Shown here in pieces: positions 1 through 7,846 of a stretch of DNA of 64,000 nt. Position numbers and translations under genes: made by a program. This DNA is from Acinetobacter portensis (GTDB taxonomy: Bacteria; Pseudomonadota; Gammaproteobacteria; Pseudomonadales; Moraxellaceae). A model generated the notes under the pieces. It saw only the letters and a program-made list of their open reading frames with translations, did not search any database and was not told where the DNA came from. Every line of letters starts with the position of its first letter. Position 1 is the first letter of the stretch. Location of the stretch: contig NZ_LWRV01000082.1 in NCBI RefSeq assembly GCF_009372215.1, positions 1 to 64,000 of the forward strand. Direction: 5' to 3'.

Positions 1-24
1 CATCGCCAGCTCATTAATTCTAAA

Positions 25-58
25 ACACCCCCTGTCTTATGACAGGGGGTGTTTTTTT
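25..58 (+). terminator. Rho-independent terminator of an upstream gene
   Basis: Twelve-base arms (ACACCCCCTGTC at 25-36 and its exact complement at 41-52) enclose a TTAT loop and run into seven T. This is a strong plus-strand terminator for a unit that ends at the left edge. One frame there ends in TAA at 15-17, but too little is present to name the gene. Confidence 0.9.
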
Positions 59-131
59 ATGTATATAAAATTAGAAATATGAAAAATAAGAGATGTTAAT
101 GGAGTTATAAATATTAAACTGTTAGTGGTGA

Positions 132-446
132 TTAAGTGGATAGAATTAAAATAATAAGACAAATGTATTGCAAAGATATCAGAATAATTTGATTTTTTAT
201 TAACCTCTTACAGCCTTTAAATCTTTCAATTAGTGTACGATTAATTTTTTTGTCCGATACTAAATCTAATTCAAGAAAAGTCTCATCGAGTAGCATAAGA
301 GCTTTATCTTGATCAATATTTTTGAGTTCGGAAAGATGCTTGAAAATATTTAAATCTAATTCTATCCGAATATAAAAATAATGCTGAATTAATAAAATTA
401 CAGTCAGAATAATCACTAAACTATAATTTAAAAAATTACTAGGCAA
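132..446 (-). CDS. Small hypothetical membrane protein, start uncertain
   Basis: I do not recognise this protein. The 104-residue form begins at a TTG (446). It has a hydrophobic segment near residues 8-27, a charged middle rich in Leu, Asp and Lys, and a second hydrophobic segment at the C-terminal end, so it looks like a small inner-membrane protein. It is the last gene of the minus-strand ynbACD-like group, about 110 bp after the phosphatase gene. The same frame stays open upstream to about 554, right after that gene's stop, and this extension also encodes a hydrophobic stretch. It contains no ATG, GTG or other TTG, so the natural protein may be about 140 residues with an unusual start codon, or the gene may have lost its start. 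Confidence 0.5.
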   Translation of the reverse strand: MPSNFLNYSLVIILTVILLIQHYFYIRIELDLNIFKHLSELKNIDQDKALMLLDETFLELDLVSDKKINRTLIERFKGCKRLIKNQIILISLQYICLIILILST

Positions 447-555
447 GTTGATGAATATGATTATTGATAAAAATATGCAGAAATAAGAACTTAAACATAA
501 GGTCTTTGCACATTTTAAAAGCTCGCTAATGAGTATAAATTTTAAATCTTGTATA

Positions 556-1935
556 CTATTCTTTGTTATCTTTATTTGATTCTAGATTTTGATGAAAGAA
601 AGCAATTTCCTGAATTTGCTCATTACTCAATACAATCCAAGGTCTAGCAGTTTTAATTGTATTTAATGCATCTTCAACTGTATTAAATACCTTTTGTTGA
701 ACTAACCAAGCAATTAAAATAGCACTACTTCTTGAATATCCTAAGGCACAGTAAATAAGTAATGCTGAAGAGTCGGATGACCTGATATTGTCGAAAAGTC
801 TATTAAATTCTTGTGTAGTTATATCAAGTTGTTGAGATTGAACTGGTATTAAATCTAATGTCGAATAATGAGTATAGCTATTAAGATGGGTGTTTCTTGG
901 AATTTCGGCACAGCAGTCAAATAATGCATCATAGTTGGTTTGATGCTTTGTACTTGGAAATCTTCCTAAGTAAATTCGAACATTTTTATACTCTATAATA
1001 AAAGAATCATCTGGATTCTTTTTTGTCCATAAGCGGCTATTTATAAAAGCAAAAAATGTATATGGAGCAAAAATAATTTTCGCGGCTATTGTTGAATCCC
1101 CATTTGTTTGTTTTTGGAATAAATGAACACGGTTTGTTAAATATGCTATAGCAACGATGAGCAAACTTAGGGCTGGATATAGCAACCACAGGATATATCC
1201 TTTAAATATGACTGAAAGTATTATTAATAAAGCACTTCCGAGTAAATAAAAGATACCGAGTTTTAAATGCTTATTTGTTTTCTTTTGATTTGATTCAGAA
1301 AATGGTGATTGAACACTAATAGGAAATAACCACAAACAGATTACACCTACAATTACACCTGTTGGAATATCAATAAAGTGATGTTGCCATGTTGTCAGCA
1401 CTGAAATACCAATTAATATAGACCAAAAATCTACAAAATATTTTAAATGACCTTTACTGTGTCTTCTATAAAAATCCCAAAGGATAACTAATAAAACAAT
1501 GTGTAGAGATGGGGCTTGGTTAAAAGGTTTATCGAATCCCATTAAGATATCAAACCACATTCCAAAAAATCCATGGAGTTCTGGGCGATTCATTGAAAAT
1601 TTGAGTGGGAATAATAAAAAGCAAGTTATTGAAATAACTTGCGCACAGAATAAACGTAGAGCATGTTGCTTAAGTTCGAACTTGTTCCAACATAATAGTA
1701 ATGAAAGTCCATAAAAGAGATCTATCGACCAATAAGGAACGATCGTCCAAGGCCATAACGGAATATGTTTTTCCCAGTCAAACATAATGCTTGGAACACT
1801 GTTTAAACTTGAAGCGTAGTCATTTGCAAAACCATAAGTTAAAAAGAAAAATGGTGCCAAAAATAGCAGGATAATTAATCCATATTTCCAAGTATTTTTT
1901 TCTTTATGATTGATTAGCAAATTAGTTATGGCCAT
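556..1935 (-). CDS. PAP2 phosphatase-dual specificity phosphatase fusion, YnbD-like
   Basis: This is a 459-residue membrane protein with two phosphatase modules. The N-terminal part has several membrane helices and PAP2-type lipid phosphatase motifs: an NRP motif near residue 115, APSLH near 140-145 and HHFIDIP near 185. The C-terminal part (about 310-450) is a dual specificity protein phosphatase fold with the CX5R loop CALGYSRS. In that loop the residue before the catalytic Cys is Tyr, not the usual His. The same two-domain layout and gene context occur in E. coli YnbD. It starts 20 bp after the hydrolase-methyltransferase gene, so the two are probably co-transcribed. Dephosphorylation of a lipid headgroup or phosphatidate-like intermediate is an inference; the substrate is unknown. 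Confidence 0.85.
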   Translation of the reverse strand: MAITNLLINHKEKNTWKYGLIILLFLAPFFFLTYGFANDYASSLNSVPSIMFDWEKHIPLWPWTIVPYWSIDLFYGLSLLLCWNKFELKQHALRLFCAQVISITCFLLFPLKFSMNRPELHGFFGMWFDILMGFDKPFNQAPSLHIVLLVILWDFYRRHSKGHLKYFVDFWSILIGISVLTTWQHHFIDIPTGVIVGVICLWLFPISVQSPFSESNQKKTNKHLKLGIFYLLGSALLIILSVIFKGYILWLLYPALSLLIVAIAYLTNRVHLFQKQTNGDSTIAAKIIFAPYTFFAFINSRLWTKKNPDDSFIIEYKNVRIYLGRFPSTKHQTNYDALFDCCAEIPRNTHLNSYTHYSTLDLIPVQSQQLDITTQEFNRLFDNIRSSDSSALLIYCALGYSRSSAILIAWLVQQKVFNTVEDALNTIKTARPWIVLSNEQIQEIAFFHQNLESNKDNKE

Positions 1936-1955
1936 TTAAACGATCGCTCAATTAT

Positions 1956-3704
1956 TTAAATTTTTTTCGCAACTGCAACTGTAAATATTCCAAAATCATC
2001 GATACATTGATCGATTTTTTCGAAGCCTGCATTTTCAACAAGTGCATCCATTTCGGCTTGAGAGCGTAGTCGCATTACCCATGCATTACCTTGACGGTGA
2101 GAGGTAAGTGCCCGTGCTATAAATTCTTGTTGTGGGTGCCAAATTTGTCCCGTGTAAATAAGGTAACCACCTTTTTCCATTGCTTGGTAAATACCGCTTA
2201 GAGATTGTTGTAATAATGAGTTTTCATTAAACAACTCGTATAACCCTGAAACTACAACAACTGTTGGTTTAGGCGTTGTAGAGGCTAAAGAATTTTCATC
2301 AAATGCATCGGCTTGAATGAATTTTCCGATGTCTTTTAAACCTCGTTCTTCTATGAGCTTTTGTCCAGCTTCAACATTCAAATCACTGTAATCACGAAGT
2401 AAGATTGAATTAGGTTTTTTTTGCAATTGCTGAATTGAATCTAAGATATATCGGCCATGTCCAGCAGCGATATCCATGATTCGAATGGTACGTTTCTGCT
2501 CATGAAGTTTATTTATGTATTTAGCAAGTAGGTGTTCAATATTTTGTTTTCTTGCACGGATACCACGCCAACCAATCGCATTAAGATATCGCTGATCGAT
2601 TAACTTACCTAACGGATGTTTACTCTCTGTTTTATTTCTATAGACGAAATCTAAAGTACTACCAGAGTCATAACCAGTATCTTCACCAATTTTTAGACCT
2701 TTTGAAAAACGACTACCAAACTTAAGATTTTGCTTAGTAAGTTCCCAAAATTTATTTTTGATCGAGTTCTTTGGTAGTGGACTACTTAGTTCTTCAGCAA
2801 TTGCACAACTATGCCCAATTTTATCAGCATCTAATAATTGAGGTGCTACGTATTCTTCTTTAAATGTTTGAAGAATAAAACGACGAATTTTATGTAAGGC
2901 GATTTCTCTATTTAACTCACCCAAGGTGTCATGGTAAAAACCTTCAAGAACATGAAACTCTTTATTTGGATGTGGCAATTTTTCATAAAACTCACGTTGT
3001 GGTTTTTGGAAAACGACAAAATCATTTCCAGAAGTTAATACTTGAGTTGGCACATAAATATGATATGAATCTTGTACGATACGTTTAGATGCATCATAAA
3101 GTCCGAGTAACATTCTTACAGAAATTGCACGAGCAATAAGTGGGTCGGAATCATAAGATGCAGCACGATCTATATCGTGTGTAAGCATCTTAGATTTCAC
3201 ATAGCTTTGGATAAAGAAATTACCTTTGATTTTATTTAGTGCTCTTAATCCTGGTTCTGCAAATGGAACATATAGTTTGATATCAAATGCAGGAGACGCT
3301 AAGCATAAAGCACGAATTTTAGGTGCATAATCGTGAACCCATGTCGCAGCTAAAACTGCGCCAACGCTTTGTGCTACGACGGCTATGTTCTCAGTAGTGA
3401 TACTGTATTTTTCATTAATATGTTGTACAAAATATTGAATATCTTTCACACAAGCTGAAAAGCTAGGTGCATCGCCACGCTCACCTGGTGAGTGACCATG
3501 ACCACGTGCATCCCATGCAAAAAAGTCATAATCAGGAAGTTGGAGTTCTTCAACTAGATGAGCCATACGACCAGAATGCTCATGACCGCGATGAAATAAG
3601 ATGATCGCTTTCTTTGGTACTGAATTTGAAGAACTTTCCCAATGTTGATAAAAAATTTCAGTGTTATCAAAACTTGTAAAAGTATTTTTTGAAGTGCTAT
3701 ACAT
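1956..3704 (-). CDS. Alpha/beta hydrolase-SAM methyltransferase fusion, YnbC-like
   Basis: This 582-residue protein has two domains. Residues about 1-290 are a serine hydrolase of the monoacylglycerol lipase type, with an HRGHEHSGR oxyanion region, nucleophile elbow AQSVG, acid in SGNDF and His in GFYHD. Residues about 370-580 are a class I methyltransferase with SAM motif I as DIAAGHGRY. The architecture and length match E. coli YnbC. It sits 16 bp after the CDP-alcohol phosphotransferase gene and 20 bp before the phosphatase fusion, which points to a lipid-remodelling operon. No signal peptide is visible, so it is probably cytosolic or peripheral at the inner membrane. The reaction it performs is not known to me. 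Confidence 0.88.
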   Translation of the reverse strand: MYSTSKNTFTSFDNTEIFYQHWESSSNSVPKKAIILFHRGHEHSGRMAHLVEELQLPDYDFFAWDARGHGHSPGERGDAPSFSACVKDIQYFVQHINEKYSITTENIAVVAQSVGAVLAATWVHDYAPKIRALCLASPAFDIKLYVPFAEPGLRALNKIKGNFFIQSYVKSKMLTHDIDRAASYDSDPLIARAISVRMLLGLYDASKRIVQDSYHIYVPTQVLTSGNDFVVFQKPQREFYEKLPHPNKEFHVLEGFYHDTLGELNREIALHKIRRFILQTFKEEYVAPQLLDADKIGHSCAIAEELSSPLPKNSIKNKFWELTKQNLKFGSRFSKGLKIGEDTGYDSGSTLDFVYRNKTESKHPLGKLIDQRYLNAIGWRGIRARKQNIEHLLAKYINKLHEQKRTIRIMDIAAGHGRYILDSIQQLQKKPNSILLRDYSDLNVEAGQKLIEERGLKDIGKFIQADAFDENSLASTTPKPTVVVVSGLYELFNENSLLQQSLSGIYQAMEKGGYLIYTGQIWHPQQEFIARALTSHRQGNAWVMRLRSQAEMDALVENAGFEKIDQCIDDFGIFTVAVAKKI

Positions 3705-3720
3705 ATTTTAAGCCTATAAT

Positions 3721-4344
3721 TTAAATACTATTTTTTATACGGTTGTATGTTGTAAGAATCAAAAGGATACAGATTGCACTGAATAAACCATTAATGGTGT
3801 AAGACAAAAGTGCTTCTGATAAATCAAATAAACTACTGAATATTAAAATGATGGTAATTAGACTCGTCCAAAATGCACGATCACTTTTTCCCATTGGCCC
3901 ATCATAGCGTCGTTCTTTACCTATGAGAGGAGCCATAACTCCCGAATATTCACTTAATATTGATAAAAAAATCATGAATAAGAGGAGTTCAGAATTAATG
4001 ATGCTAAAAACAATTAAACTGAAAAATAAGGCAGAATCTGAAATAACATCACACAGCTCGTTATAAAATGCACCAAGGTTAGATTGTTGATTAAATTCAC
4101 GTGCTAACATGCCATCAATTGCATTAAATGCCATGCGAATAAGCATCCAAATTGGATAAATAAGTAAAAAATAATTAACTGAGAATTTGTTGAAATAAAA
4201 ATAAATAAAGGCGCTAATTCCTAAGGAAGTAAACATTGCTAAAAGCGTAATTTGATTCGCTGTGATTCCTTTACGATATAGAAAATTAACAAAAGGTCGA
4301 AGTAAATTTTGAAAGGCTGGTTTTAGTGCATAAATAGATAGCAT
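3721..4344 (-). CDS. CDP-alcohol phosphatidyltransferase family protein, YnbA-like
   Basis: This integral membrane enzyme of about 207 residues belongs to the family that swaps CMP of a CDP-activated lipid or alcohol for an acceptor hydroxyl. The signature region reads NAIDGMLAREF, then GAFYNELCD. Compared with the family consensus DxxDGxxAR-x8-GxxxDxxxD, the first and third Asp are both Asn. From memory E. coli YnbA has the same Asn residues, so this may mark a subfamily and not a dead enzyme. I chose the ATG at 4344, which gives an N-terminus beginning MLSIYALKP, because it aligns with YnbA. An upstream in-frame ATG at 4401 would add 19 residues. It is the first gene of the ynbACD-like operon. 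Confidence 0.82.
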   Translation of the reverse strand: MLSIYALKPAFQNLLRPFVNFLYRKGITANQITLLAMFTSLGISAFIYFYFNKFSVNYFLLIYPIWMLIRMAFNAIDGMLAREFNQQSNLGAFYNELCDVISDSALFFSLIVFSIINSELLLFMIFLSILSEYSGVMAPLIGKERRYDGPMGKSDRAFWTSLITIILIFSSLFDLSEALLSYTINGLFSAICILLILTTYNRIKNSI

Positions 4345-4442
4345 TATTTTAGAGTTATTTGCTGTTAGTTTGATATTTAAACAAAAAGTGTTTTGAAACA
4401 CAAGTTTTCTGGATAGTGAGATTAATTTTGCATGTGTTTAGT

Positions 4443-4481
4443 CATGAAAAACCAAATTTACTAAAAACTTGGTTTTTCATG
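4443..4481 (-). terminator. Terminator after the lpd-like gene
   Basis: Perfect 13-base arms (CATGAAAAACCAA at 4443-4455 and its complement at 4469-4481) flank a 13-base loop between the flavoprotein stop and the YnbA-like gene. With T-runs in both arms it could end minus-strand transcription, so the flavoprotein gene and the ynb-like operon may be separate units. Confidence 0.65.
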
Positions 4482-4485
4482 ATGC

Positions 4486-5856
4486 TTAAAATTGCCTTCT
4501 TGCATGTTTAAATGCTGTTCTCAAACCTTCTTCAAGTGTTGGATGGTAGTACGCTTGATCGAGAACATCATCTAAAGTGACTTCTTGATTAATCATCCAT
4601 GAAAGTAAATGTGCCATATGTTCAGCCGAGTCTACAAAAAGCTCTGCACCTAAAATTTTTCTAGTTGTTTTATCTATATAAACTTCAATCGCACCTTTGT
4701 TTTTACCTAGAACAATTGCACGTCCTTGTTTTTCATAAGAAACAAAACCTGTAATGAAATCAATATTTTGCTGTTTTAACTGTTTATAGCTTCGTCCTGC
4801 TGTTGCCATTTCAGGTGAACTGAACACTATACTTAATGGTGTGAGTGTTTTAATATTTTTAATCTGTGGATAATTTAAACAGTTATGAACAGCACCTCGA
4901 CCTTCATTTGCAGCTTCATGTTGAAGTGGGGTGTTGGTCAATGCATCACCTGTAATAAATATAGGAAAATCTGCGAGTTGCTTGGTTTTAGGGTCGACAG
5001 GAAGAGTTTTTAAATCGTTGAATGAATCATCAATATTTTCTAAATGAAGCGTATTTAAATAACTACGTCGTCCTGTTGCGACAAGTAAATACTCGACATC
5101 TATATTTTGTGGTTGGCTATTTTCAATAAATTGAATATTCACTCCATCTACAGTTTTACTTACAAATTCAGGCAAGACTTCAAACTTAATATTAAATTCT
5201 TTACTCAATGTTTGTTGTGCAAGTTTTTGTAGGTTTGGGCTTGTTAAAGCCCCAACCTTCCGACTTCTAGCAAATACAGTTGTATCCACTCCTAAACGAT
5301 GCATAGCTTGTGCAAGCTCAATAGCAATTACACCGCTACCAATTATAGCTATAGATTTTGGTAATGTTTCTAGCTCAAAAACTTGATCTGATGTAATGAG
5401 GCGATCACCTAATTCATCTTTCCATTTTTGTTCAAAGGTTGGGGTAGAACCGACTGCAATAATGAATGATTTAGCCTGATATGTTTGATTATTCATGAAA
5501 ATTGTATTTTTATTTTTAAATGATGCCTTTCCTGAAATTTTATGTGCATCAGACCAGCTATTTACATCTTTAATTGTGGCTGCTGTAAAACGATCTCGTA
5601 GCTGTCTTACATGTGACATCACATTTGATGTATCTATCGTGCTTTTTACTTTTAGCGCAACTTCATCTGCATGTTGAATATCATACATACGATTGGCCGT
5701 TGAAATAAGGACTTTACTTGGCATGCAACCGACACGGGCACAGGTTGTATCCCAATGCCCATCATTTACAATGAGGATGTTTTGTGTGTATTTAACAGCT
5801 TCTTTATACGCTGCAATGCCTGCCGTTCCAGCACCAATAATAATAATATCGTACAT
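4486..5856 (-). CDS. Dihydrolipoyl dehydrogenase-like FAD/NAD oxidoreductase
   Basis: This 456-residue class I pyridine nucleotide-disulfide oxidoreductase has an N-terminal FAD motif GAGTAG (8-13), redox cysteines in CARVGC (39 and 44), a second dinucleotide-binding motif GSGVIA, an ATGRR motif and the catalytic His-Glu pair in HPTLEE near the C-terminus. All residues needed for a dihydrolipoamide dehydrogenase are present. No E1, E2 or lipoyl-domain gene is nearby, so it is an orphan copy. It could serve a lipoyl complex encoded elsewhere or act as another disulfide or quinone reductase. It points the same way as the YnbA-like gene downstream, but a strong hairpin separates them. Confidence 0.85.
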   Translation of the reverse strand: MYDIIIIGAGTAGIAAYKEAVKYTQNILIVNDGHWDTTCARVGCMPSKVLISTANRMYDIQHADEVALKVKSTIDTSNVMSHVRQLRDRFTAATIKDVNSWSDAHKISGKASFKNKNTIFMNNQTYQAKSFIIAVGSTPTFEQKWKDELGDRLITSDQVFELETLPKSIAIIGSGVIAIELAQAMHRLGVDTTVFARSRKVGALTSPNLQKLAQQTLSKEFNIKFEVLPEFVSKTVDGVNIQFIENSQPQNIDVEYLLVATGRRSYLNTLHLENIDDSFNDLKTLPVDPKTKQLADFPIFITGDALTNTPLQHEAANEGRGAVHNCLNYPQIKNIKTLTPLSIVFSSPEMATAGRSYKQLKQQNIDFITGFVSYEKQGRAIVLGKNKGAIEVYIDKTTRKILGAELFVDSAEHMAHLLSWMINQEVTLDDVLDQAYYHPTLEEGLRTAFKHARRQF

Positions 5857-5931
5857 AGTGAATTATAAATTTAAATGAATTTATATTATTCATATCATAT
5901 TTATAGGCTGAAATTATGCTTATTTGTAAAT

Positions 5932-5958
5932 AAAAAAACGGCAATGAATTGCCGTTTT
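5932..5958 (-). terminator. Bidirectional hairpin terminator
   Basis: Arms CGGCAA (5939-5944) and TTGCCG (5949-5954) are flanked by an A-run and a short T-run. Read on the minus strand it ends in seven T just after the small lipoprotein gene, so it probably ends the DUF442 operon. Confidence 0.85.
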
Positions 5959-5965
5959 AGTTTGA

Positions 5966-6070
5966 CTATATTGTTGTACCCATGCTGATGCCAACAGTAG
6001 GTTTAAGTTCCATAGAGCTACATCCAAAAAGTGATGCAGAGCAAAGTAGCACAATTAAAAATTTATTCAT
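5966..6070 (-). CDS. Small lipoprotein of 34 residues
   Basis: This short gene was read directly from the sequence. The product begins MNKFLIVLLCSASLFGCSSM: a two-residue charged start, a hydrophobic core and a lipobox LFGC with Cys17 as the lipidation site. The mature lipopeptide would be only 18 residues. An AAGG ribosome binding site lies 8 bp before the ATG. The start codon lies inside the 3' end of the exported DUF442 gene with an 8-nt overlap (ATGAATAA), which suggests translational coupling. An intrinsic terminator follows directly. I do not know its function. It has the form of small lipoproteins that stay in the envelope, but it is short enough that expression needs proof. Confidence 0.6.
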   Translation of the reverse strand: MNKFLIVLLCSASLFGCSSMELKPTVGISMGTTI

Positions 6071-6485
6071 GGAGTAAGCCTTGTGTTTTTGCTTGATTAA
6101 ATAATGTACTTGAGCGAGTTCCGCTTCGGCAAACCATTAAAATTGGTTTTGGTAGTTCATTATAATATTTGGCAAATTCCGCAATGTCTGTTTGAGTAAT
6201 TTTACCGCTCGTGACAGGCTGATAAATTACACTCACATGCTGACGTTCCGCAATTTCTCTTAATTCACTAACTTTAACTTTATTTCCTTCTTCATTGTCT
6301 GGTCGGTTCACTACAACAGATTTAAAGCCTTGCTGTAATAATTGACTAAACTTTTCAGAAGACATTTGACCTGAAACACTAAGTGTATTGGTTAATGCTT
6401 TACTTAAACTTTCTTCTGCAAAAACTGTCGTGGAGCAGCTTAAAATCAAACAACAAATAAGTCTTTTGAAGACATGATTAGTCAT
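6063..6485 (-). CDS. Exported DUF442 (TIGR01244-type) phosphatase/sulfurtransferase-like protein
   Basis: This 140-residue protein has a clear signal peptide ending in VFA-EE near residues 22-25, so it should be periplasmic. The body is a DUF442 domain of the beta-lactamase-hydrolase-like phosphatase type. It includes the NRPDNE motif and the active-site loop CRSGTRSS, which is also seen in rhodanese and cysteine phosphatase folds. It is a close paralogue of the gene just upstream; both share NELPKP(I/V)LM before the Cys loop. Its start overlaps the upstream stop by 8 nt (ATGACTAA), and its own stop overlaps the lipoprotein start. Members fused to or beside sulfide-handling enzymes are known, but no such partner is here, so the substrate is open. 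Confidence 0.82.
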   Translation of the reverse strand: MTNHVFKRLICCLILSCSTTVFAEESLSKALTNTLSVSGQMSSEKFSQLLQQGFKSVVVNRPDNEEGNKVKVSELREIAERQHVSVIYQPVTSGKITQTDIAEFAKYYNELPKPILMVCRSGTRSSTLFNQAKTQGLLHE

Positions 6486-6813
6486 CTAACAAATCCATTT
6501 GTTTTGCAAGTTGGAATAAGTTGTTTGAGCGATTACCAGTACGGCAGAACATGAGTACGGGTTTTGGTAATTCGTTATAATGATTTGCAAAAGCACGTAC
6601 GTCTAATTCAGTAATTTGACCTGCAACAACAGGCTGATGAACATAGTTTAGACCTGCAGTACGAGCAACTTCTTCAATTTGAGCACTTGTTGGTTGATCA
6701 GGACCACCTTCCATATCTGGACGATTATTAATAATCGATTTAAAGCCTTTTTCAACAACTTGAGATACATGTTCTGGCGCAATTTGACCTGCAAATCCTA
6801 CATTTTCACTCAT
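6478..6813 (-). CDS. Cytosolic DUF442 (TIGR01244-type) phosphatase/sulfurtransferase-like protein
   Basis: This 111-residue protein is a single DUF442 domain. It carries NNRPDMEGG near the N-terminal third and the Cys loop CRTGNRSN near the C-terminus. It has no signal peptide, unlike its paralogue in the next gene. I chose the ATG at 6813 because GGAG lies 7 bp upstream and the protein then begins MSENVGFAGQ, at the domain boundary. A start at 6837 would add eight unrelated residues. It is the first gene of a three-gene minus-strand operon, divergent from the alpha/beta hydrolase gene. Confidence 0.85.
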   Translation of the reverse strand: MSENVGFAGQIAPEHVSQVVEKGFKSIINNRPDMEGGPDQPTSAQIEEVARTAGLNYVHQPVVAGQITELDVRAFANHYNELPKPVLMFCRTGNRSNNLFQLAKQMDLLDD

Positions 6814-6949
6814 TTCATTACTCCATAAGTTCATCAATACATTTATGCTTTATGATAGCATTATGATGAAAAAGGAACGCATTGTTCTTTCATTTTTATA
6901 GATAAGTTTTTATGCATATAGATAATTAAAAAATTGCCATGGAGTGCAT

Positions 6950-7846
6950 ATGTTCGCTTATACGGTTGAACCCTTATATGTGAAAAGTGGGCAAGATGTC
7001 ATTGCTGCAGATTTTTATCATCCTAAAAATATAGAAAAACCACCTGTTATTATTATGGCGCATGGTTTGGCAGCTTTACGTCAGTTTAAGCTCGTTCAAT
7101 TTGCGAAAAAATTTGCACGAGCAGGTTATGCCGTTGTTTTATTTGATTATCGATATTGGGGCGGAAGTACAGGGCGACCTCGTGAATTGGTGTCTTTAAA
7201 AGCCCAGTTAGATGATTGGCGTACCATGATTTCACATTTGAGCGAACGGCAATCTATTGATGCAGAACGCATAGTTTTATGGGGCACAGGTTTAAGTGGC
7301 GGCTATGTCTTATCGTTGGCATCATCATTAAAAAATATTAAAGCGGTGATTGCTCAAGTTCCATATGTCGATGGGGCTGCAAGTGTAAAGAATTATCCGT
7401 TACAGCAATTATCTAAAGCACTAAAAATATCTACTCAAGATTATATGGGCGCTAAAGTCGGTTTGTTGCCGAAAACCCTTCCAGTTGTAGATACATCAAA
7501 CTTATGTTTTTTACCGTCAAATGATAGTTATGAAGGATATTTATCTATTCTAAATACGGATTATTTTTGTAGTGGAGAAATTCCTGCACGGGCATTATTT
7601 AGTTTAATGCGTTATCGCCCTATACAAATCGTACGAAAAATTTCTGTACCTGCGTTATTTATTGCAGCAGAGCAAGATAGCATTGTTCCTATTGAGTCTA
7701 GCCGTGAAACTGCGACAAATATTGCCCCTTATGTCGAATATCATGAGTGGAATATGAAACATTATGATATTTTTCATGGGAAATGGTTTGAAAAAGCAAT
7801 TTCAACCCAATTAGAATTTCTACAACAGCATTTTGGAGCCTGTTAG
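6950..7846 (+). CDS. Alpha/beta hydrolase
   Basis: This 298-residue soluble hydrolase has the oxyanion region AHGLAALRQF near residue 40, the nucleophile elbow GLSGG near residue 120, a probable acid Asp in AAEQDSIVP and a probable His in MKHYDIF. It resembles the dienelactone hydrolase and peptidase S15-like branch of the fold, and the natural substrate cannot be told. I chose the ATG at 6950 because GGAG (6941-6944) sits 5 bp upstream; a GTG at 6944 lies inside that ribosome binding site. The stop codon directly abuts the trxC start, so the two are probably one transcript. Confidence 0.85.
   Translation: MFAYTVEPLYVKSGQDVIAADFYHPKNIEKPPVIIMAHGLAALRQFKLVQFAKKFARAGYAVVLFDYRYWGGSTGRPRELVSLKAQLDDWRTMISHLSERQSIDAERIVLWGTGLSGGYVLSLASSLKNIKAVIAQVPYVDGAASVKNYPLQQLSKALKISTQDYMGAKVGLLPKTLPVVDTSNLCFLPSNDSYEGYLSILNTDYFCSGEIPARALFSLMRYRPIQIVRKISVPALFIAAEQDSIVPIESSRETATNIAPYVEYHEWNMKHYDIFHGKWFEKAISTQLEFLQQHFGAC

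Noticed and set aside
1-17. Possible C-terminus of an upstream gene ending in TAA at 15-17
   Set aside because: Only four codons are visible; other frames are also possible, so no gene is called.
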